Part shown: piece by piece, positions 5,977-9,040 of the stretch
How positions within the stretch are numbered: position 1 is the first letter of the stretch
Layout of the letters: every line of letters begins with the position of its first letter
Origin: Candidatus Heimdallarchaeota archaeon
GTDB taxonomy: Archaea; Asgardarchaeota; Njordarchaeia; Njordarchaeales; JAMOTR01
Direction of reading: 5' to 3'
Assembly (NCBI GenBank): GCA_027068385.1
Contig: JAMOTR010000027.1
Location: forward strand, 1 to 9,040
DNA: 9,040 nt
The notes under the pieces: generated by a model
Seen by the model: only the letters and a program-made list of their open reading frames with translations
Database searches by the model: none
What the model was told of the DNA's origin: nothing
Made by a program: the position numbers and the translations under genes

Positions 5977-6999
5977 TCATAACTCGGGCCGTTCTCCGGT
6001 ATTGAAGAACTCCTGTATCCCACGTAACGCTTTCATCGCGTGACTCACAGCCGTACCTATATTAGAAGGCCCGGCTACGACGTCTCCGCCCGCGAAGACC
6101 TTACGTCTAGAGGTCCTCATGAGGTCGTCCACGACGATCGTGTTCTTCCTAGTGGTCTTAATTCCGAGCTTCTCAGGATCCTTGAACGGAGGAGTGGCGA
6201 TCTCTCCGGTACACTCTACCACGGTATCTACCTCGATCTCGAAGGTCTCACCGGTGGGAACGGGCCTAGGGCGACCGCTCTCGTCCGGCTCCCCGAGCTT
6301 CATCTTCATAAGCTTAACGGCTTTCACGTGTCCTTTCTCGTCCTTAATGTACTCTACGGGTTGCGTGAGCCGGTAGAACTTAGCTCCCTTCTTTTCCCGC
6401 TCCTCTACCTCCTTCTTACTAGTGGGGGCGTACTCTAGGGAACGTCTGTACGAGACTATTACATCGGCTCCGCGCCTTAGAGCCTCTCCTATGGCGTCCA
6501 TAGCCGTATATCCGCACCCGATCACGAGCACTTTCTTTCCTATCTTAGGTACCTCGTCCTCAGAGATGTATCCCTCGCGTAATAAGCCTAGCTTCGGTAG
6601 CCAGTCCATCGCGTGCATCACGCCCTCGGCATCGCTTCCGGGTATGTTGAGCCTCTTAGGTTTCCGAGCTCCGGTAGATATAAACACGGCATCGTGCTCG
6701 TTTATGATCTTCTCTAGCTCCTCGTCCATGATTTCCTTATTTAATACGAACTCCACACCCGCGGCCTTTAGGTCCTCTATGGACTTCTTTATGGGCTCCT
6801 TCGGTATACGCCGCTCGGGTATTCCGAACATCAGCAATCCTCCGGGATAGGGGAGCTTCTCGTATATCGTGACGTCGTGTCCCTGCGTCCTTAAACGGCC
6901 GGCTAAGGTGAGACCAGCGGGCCCCGCTCCTATTATAGCTACACGCTTTCCGGTATGAAGGTCCTTCACTTCCTCGGGCTTCTTTAAGAGAAACTTCAT
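5977..6999 (-). CDS. FAD/NADPH oxidoreductase, GltD/NfnB-like, without Fe-S domain
   Basis: This is a two-dinucleotide-binding-domain flavoprotein related to the glutamate synthase small subunit (GltD), NfnB/SudA and dihydropyrimidine dehydrogenase modules. It likely passes electrons between NAD(P)H and an unidentified acceptor in the cytoplasm. Motifs over 340 residues are GAGPAGL (24-30, FAD ADP-binding), YPGGLLMFGIP (51-61), STGARKP (108-114), GCGYTAMD (161-168, second Rossmann for the nicotinamide nucleotide) with YRRS (184-187, Arg pair suited to the NADPH 2'-phosphate), and FAGGDVVAGP (302-311, FAD). Relatives usually carry a roughly 130-residue N-terminal cysteine-rich domain with two [4Fe-4S] clusters; it is absent here, and only two cysteines (including C162) are present. 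The substrate is therefore unclear: glutamate synthase, ferredoxin:NADPH reductase and sulfide dehydrogenase labels are all possible and none is proven. The ATG is 15 nt downstream of the tmcA stop and at the leaderless distance from its own TATA box. Confidence 0.9.
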   Translation of the reverse strand: MKFLLKKPEEVKDLHTGKRVAIIGAGPAGLTLAGRLRTQGHDVTIYEKLPYPGGLLMFGIPERRIPKEPIKKSIEDLKAAGVEFVLNKEIMDEELEKIINEHDAVFISTGARKPKRLNIPGSDAEGVMHAMDWLPKLGLLREGYISEDEVPKIGKKVLVIGCGYTAMDAIGEALRRGADVIVSYRRSLEYAPTSKKEVEEREKKGAKFYRLTQPVEYIKDEKGHVKAVKLMKMKLGEPDESGRPRPVPTGETFEIEVDTVVECTGEIATPPFKDPEKLGIKTTRKNTIVVDDLMRTSRRKVFAGGDVVAGPSNIGTAVSHAMKALRGIQEFFNTGERPEL

Positions 7000-7014
7000 A
7001 GGGGTTTCCTAAGG

Positions 7015-9040
7015 CTAACGATAAAAGAAATTCCTACAATATTTATGAGACATTTTTCGCATGTCTAGCTCTAACCCTACGCGATCCCTATAATGCTTAA
7101 ATAGCTTCCTCGTGGCCCTCGCCATCCACTCTTTAAGCCTCCTCGTATTATTTACCCCGAGGATATCCGCGCACATCTTCCGGGAACGCGACTGAAATAT
7201 CTTTACGATGTACAACATCTCCCGATCCTTACGTAGTTGAGGTTTACTTTCGCACTCGTCTAAGAAGTACGTTCTAGCTATCTCCTCTATCGCGTCGCAT
7301 GCGGTCTCGAAGCTAAGGCGAGAGCGCACGTAAGCGCCCAAGCGTTTCCGTTGGATGAGCGTGAGCTGCGGAGTACGCTCCTCTCCCAAATACAGCGGGG
7401 CCTTTAGTAACAACCAAGCGAGTTCCGTGTCCATGTCGTAGTGGACGTGTCTAAGCCGCGTGAGGAAGCGCAAACGGAATTCCTTGTAGAAGAGACCTAT
7501 GAGTTCCTTAGCCTTCTCCGATATGGGTCTTAGTACGATCACGCTATACTCGCCGGAGCTCTCCTGTTTAACGGGCGAGACGTGCAAAGGCACGAATCCG
7601 TTTTTACTCCGGAAGCGCATGAGTTCAGGCGTACCTCCGAACCCCGCTCCCATCCGATCGAGACCTTCGCGTTCCGCTACCTTTTTCAATTCCCTTAACG
7701 CGAACGACCCTATTCCGCGTCCTTGTAGCTCGGGGTGAACGGCTATACGCACGACGCGGAACCCCTTAAGCTGAGGGAACTCGAGGGTACGGTAGTGGTC
7801 CACGATCCTCTGAGGTATCATATGCCCACGCGGCTCGTTTCCCTTGTACATCTCTTCGGCCATCTTCCTATCGAACCCACCCTCCACGGCTATCTGAAGA
7901 GCACCAACCACGTGTCCGTTCTTATCTAATACCGCGAAGGCGCGATGATGAGGAGAGTCTCCTAGTATCATTAGATCTTTGGGACGATTGCGGTAATGAG
8001 CGAATACGTATATACCTATGAACTCCCTTAAGAGCCTCTCGTCACGGTCTAGGAAGAGCTTGCGCTTATCGAGTTCAACGAGCCTAAGTTCGCTCACGTC
8101 CACGACGTTCTTATTTACGGGTTCAGCGTCCAATAGGAGGGCGTCGTATAGGAACTTCTCTACGGGATCTCCCGGAGGGTAACGTATCGGCTCCTCCATC
8201 TTTACGATCTTAGTCTCCGCCATCTCCTTCAAGCGCTTTAAGAAGCGAAGCGCGAAGCCGCGACCAGCTCCTTCGTATCCGTGTATAGTAGAAGCGAAGG
8301 CTATGCGGTCGACGAGCTCTGTGATGCGTTCTAAGAGCCGGGTAGGAATGCCGGCCGCTTCATCCACGGCCGCGATCCGGGCCTTTTCGTCCTTAATGAT
8401 GCGCGGCATTTCACTCGGAGGGATATAAGAGGCGATGATCCCGCGCGCTTTAATCTCGTCCCTATACGTTTTTACTTTATGCCCTAGCGCCTCTAGTCCT
8501 ATCCTTAAGAACTCGAACAACGTGTTTACGTTTTCCCTACTCGGGGCCGTAATGGGTATGAAGAACCTCCCTAAATACCCCTTACCGGCATACTTATGGG
8601 CGATAGCGGCAAGCGCAAGACCAAGCGCTGCGCTCTTTCCGCGACCGCGATTAGCGATGATTACCACCGCGCGTCTTTCCTTAGGTTTTCTCGGTAAGAG
8701 GAACTCCAAAGCTTTAAGCGCCTCTACCTGATCCTGAGTTACGGCCTTCTTGTATATCTCCTCAGGAAATTCTATATCCTTAGGTATCTCGACCCTCCTC
8801 CTACGCTTCACGCTACTCGGGGCCCTACCTCTCTTCACGAGCCTTCCGTTTACCCGTACCTCCGATATCTCGTGCTGCATGAACTTCTTCAATAAGCGCT
8901 TCACGAATAGAGGGACGATATCCTTAGGGGTATAGGGATAAGTGAGGATGAACTCCTTATGGAACTCGCCCGGGACGTTTCCCAGTATTTCGGGAGGGGG
9001 TCCTAAGAAGATCACGTTTCCGCCCCCGCGTACGGTCTCT
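7015..9040 (-). CDS. tmcA: TmcA-type RNA cytidine acetyltransferase, N-terminus beyond window
   Basis: This enzyme of the TmcA/NAT10 (Kre33) family makes N4-acetylcytidine in tRNA, and in hyperthermophilic archaea also widely in rRNA, using acetyl-CoA and ATP. The frame is open to the right edge, and the upstream residues ETVRGGG plus VIFLGPP match the end of the family's N-terminal DUF1726-like domain. The GTG at 9015 is therefore not the true start; roughly 100-150 residues are probably missing. Visible domains in order are the tail of the N-terminal domain, an RNA-helicase-like ATPase with Walker A ANRGRGKS (bases 8655-8632) and Walker B VDEAA (around 8367-8353), a GNAT acetyltransferase domain with the acetyl-CoA loop QGRGIGS (7725-7705) followed by the GFVPLHVSP strand, and a C-terminal basic helical RNA-binding region (about 7018-7480) ending in HKYCRNFFYR. 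All key motifs are intact. The oxidoreductase gene follows 15 nt downstream but seems to have its own promoter. Confidence 0.95.
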   Translation of the reverse strand, partial: ETVRGGGNVIFLGPPPEILGNVPGEFHKEFILTYPYTPKDIVPLFVKRLLKKFMQHEISEVRVNGRLVKRGRAPSSVKRRRRVEIPKDIEFPEEIYKKAVTQDQVEALKALEFLLPRKPKERRAVVIIANRGRGKSAALGLALAAIAHKYAGKGYLGRFFIPITAPSRENVNTLFEFLRIGLEALGHKVKTYRDEIKARGIIASYIPPSEMPRIIKDEKARIAAVDEAAGIPTRLLERITELVDRIAFASTIHGYEGAGRGFALRFLKRLKEMAETKIVKMEEPIRYPPGDPVEKFLYDALLLDAEPVNKNVVDVSELRLVELDKRKLFLDRDERLLREFIGIYVFAHYRNRPKDLMILGDSPHHRAFAVLDKNGHVVGALQIAVEGGFDRKMAEEMYKGNEPRGHMIPQRIVDHYRTLEFPQLKGFRVVRIAVHPELQGRGIGSFALRELKKVAEREGLDRMGAGFGGTPELMRFRSKNGFVPLHVSPVKQESSGEYSVIVLRPISEKAKELIGLFYKEFRLRFLTRLRHVHYDMDTELAWLLLKAPLYLGEERTPQLTLIQRKRLGAYVRSRLSFETACDAIEEIARTYFLDECESKPQLRKDREMLYIVKIFQSRSRKMCADILGVNNTRRLKEWMARATRKLFKHYRDRVGLELDMRKMSHKYCRNFFYR
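7020..7027 (-). promoter_or_regulatory. TATA box (CTTTTATC) of the oxidoreductase gene
   Basis: On the minus strand CTTTTATC lies at the very end of tmcA, and its centre is 24.5 bp upstream of the ATG at 6999. It differs by one base from the box before 545 (TTTTTATC). It predicts a leaderless oxidoreductase transcript independent of tmcA. Confidence 0.5.

Noticed and set aside
6040..6850. Open frames on the plus strand opposite the oxidoreductase (6040-6438, 6119-6376, 6422-6850)
   Set aside because: The minus-strand frame carries a full set of FAD/NADPH motifs across the same bases, and the plus-strand translations are Ser/Thr/Pro-rich with no family features.
7499..8935. Plus-strand open frames opposite tmcA (7499-7738, 7735-7929, 8435-8731, 8750-8935)
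   Set aside because: The opposite strand encodes the ATPase and GNAT motifs of TmcA continuously, and these frames show no recognisable domain or promoter.
9013..9015. GTG at 9015 as the start of tmcA
   Set aside because: The frame continues to the window edge with ETVRGGG, which belongs to the family's N-terminal domain, and the visible length is too short for an archaeal TmcA.

Overview
The window looks like ordinary core chromosome of a hyperthermophilic archaeon of the Crenarchaeota (Thermoproteota). Three things point there: a crenarchaeal PolB1-type family B DNA polymerase, an archaeal TmcA-type RNA cytidine acetyltransferase, and promoters with TATA boxes placed so that several genes would be leaderless. 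Base composition is near 50% GC by eye and looks uniform. I see no insertion sequence, integrase, CRISPR array, tRNA or rRNA. I cannot name the genus from sequence alone.

The left part (1-5312) reads rightward and holds five genes. They are an unrecognised protein cut by the left edge, a small unrecognised protein, a PLP-dependent Cys/Met-metabolism enzyme (cystathionine gamma-synthase/gamma-lyase family) whose ATG shares one base with the preceding stop, another unrecognised protein, and the replicative-type polymerase. Spacing is tight (0-31 nt). TATA-like boxes sit at the ends of upstream genes, so the run is probably several overlapping transcription units rather than one operon.

The right part (5268-9040) reads leftward. 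In transcription order it holds TmcA (its N-terminus lies beyond the right edge), a two-Rossmann FAD/NADPH oxidoreductase of the GltD/NfnB type without the usual Fe-S domain, and a Ras/Rab-like small GTPase. The GTPase gene and polB converge tail to tail and overlap by 45 bp.

Metabolically the genes are unrelated: DNA replication, RNA modification, sulfur amino acid metabolism, redox and GTPase signalling. The neighbourhood is housekeeping rather than a dedicated system. The points most worth checking are a TATA-to-ATG spacing that is identical at three genes (and moves one start codon), a possible leader ORF plus dyad symmetry in the GTPase promoter, the GTPase's altered G3 motif, and three unrecognised proteins beside polB. 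I found no convincing new biological system.
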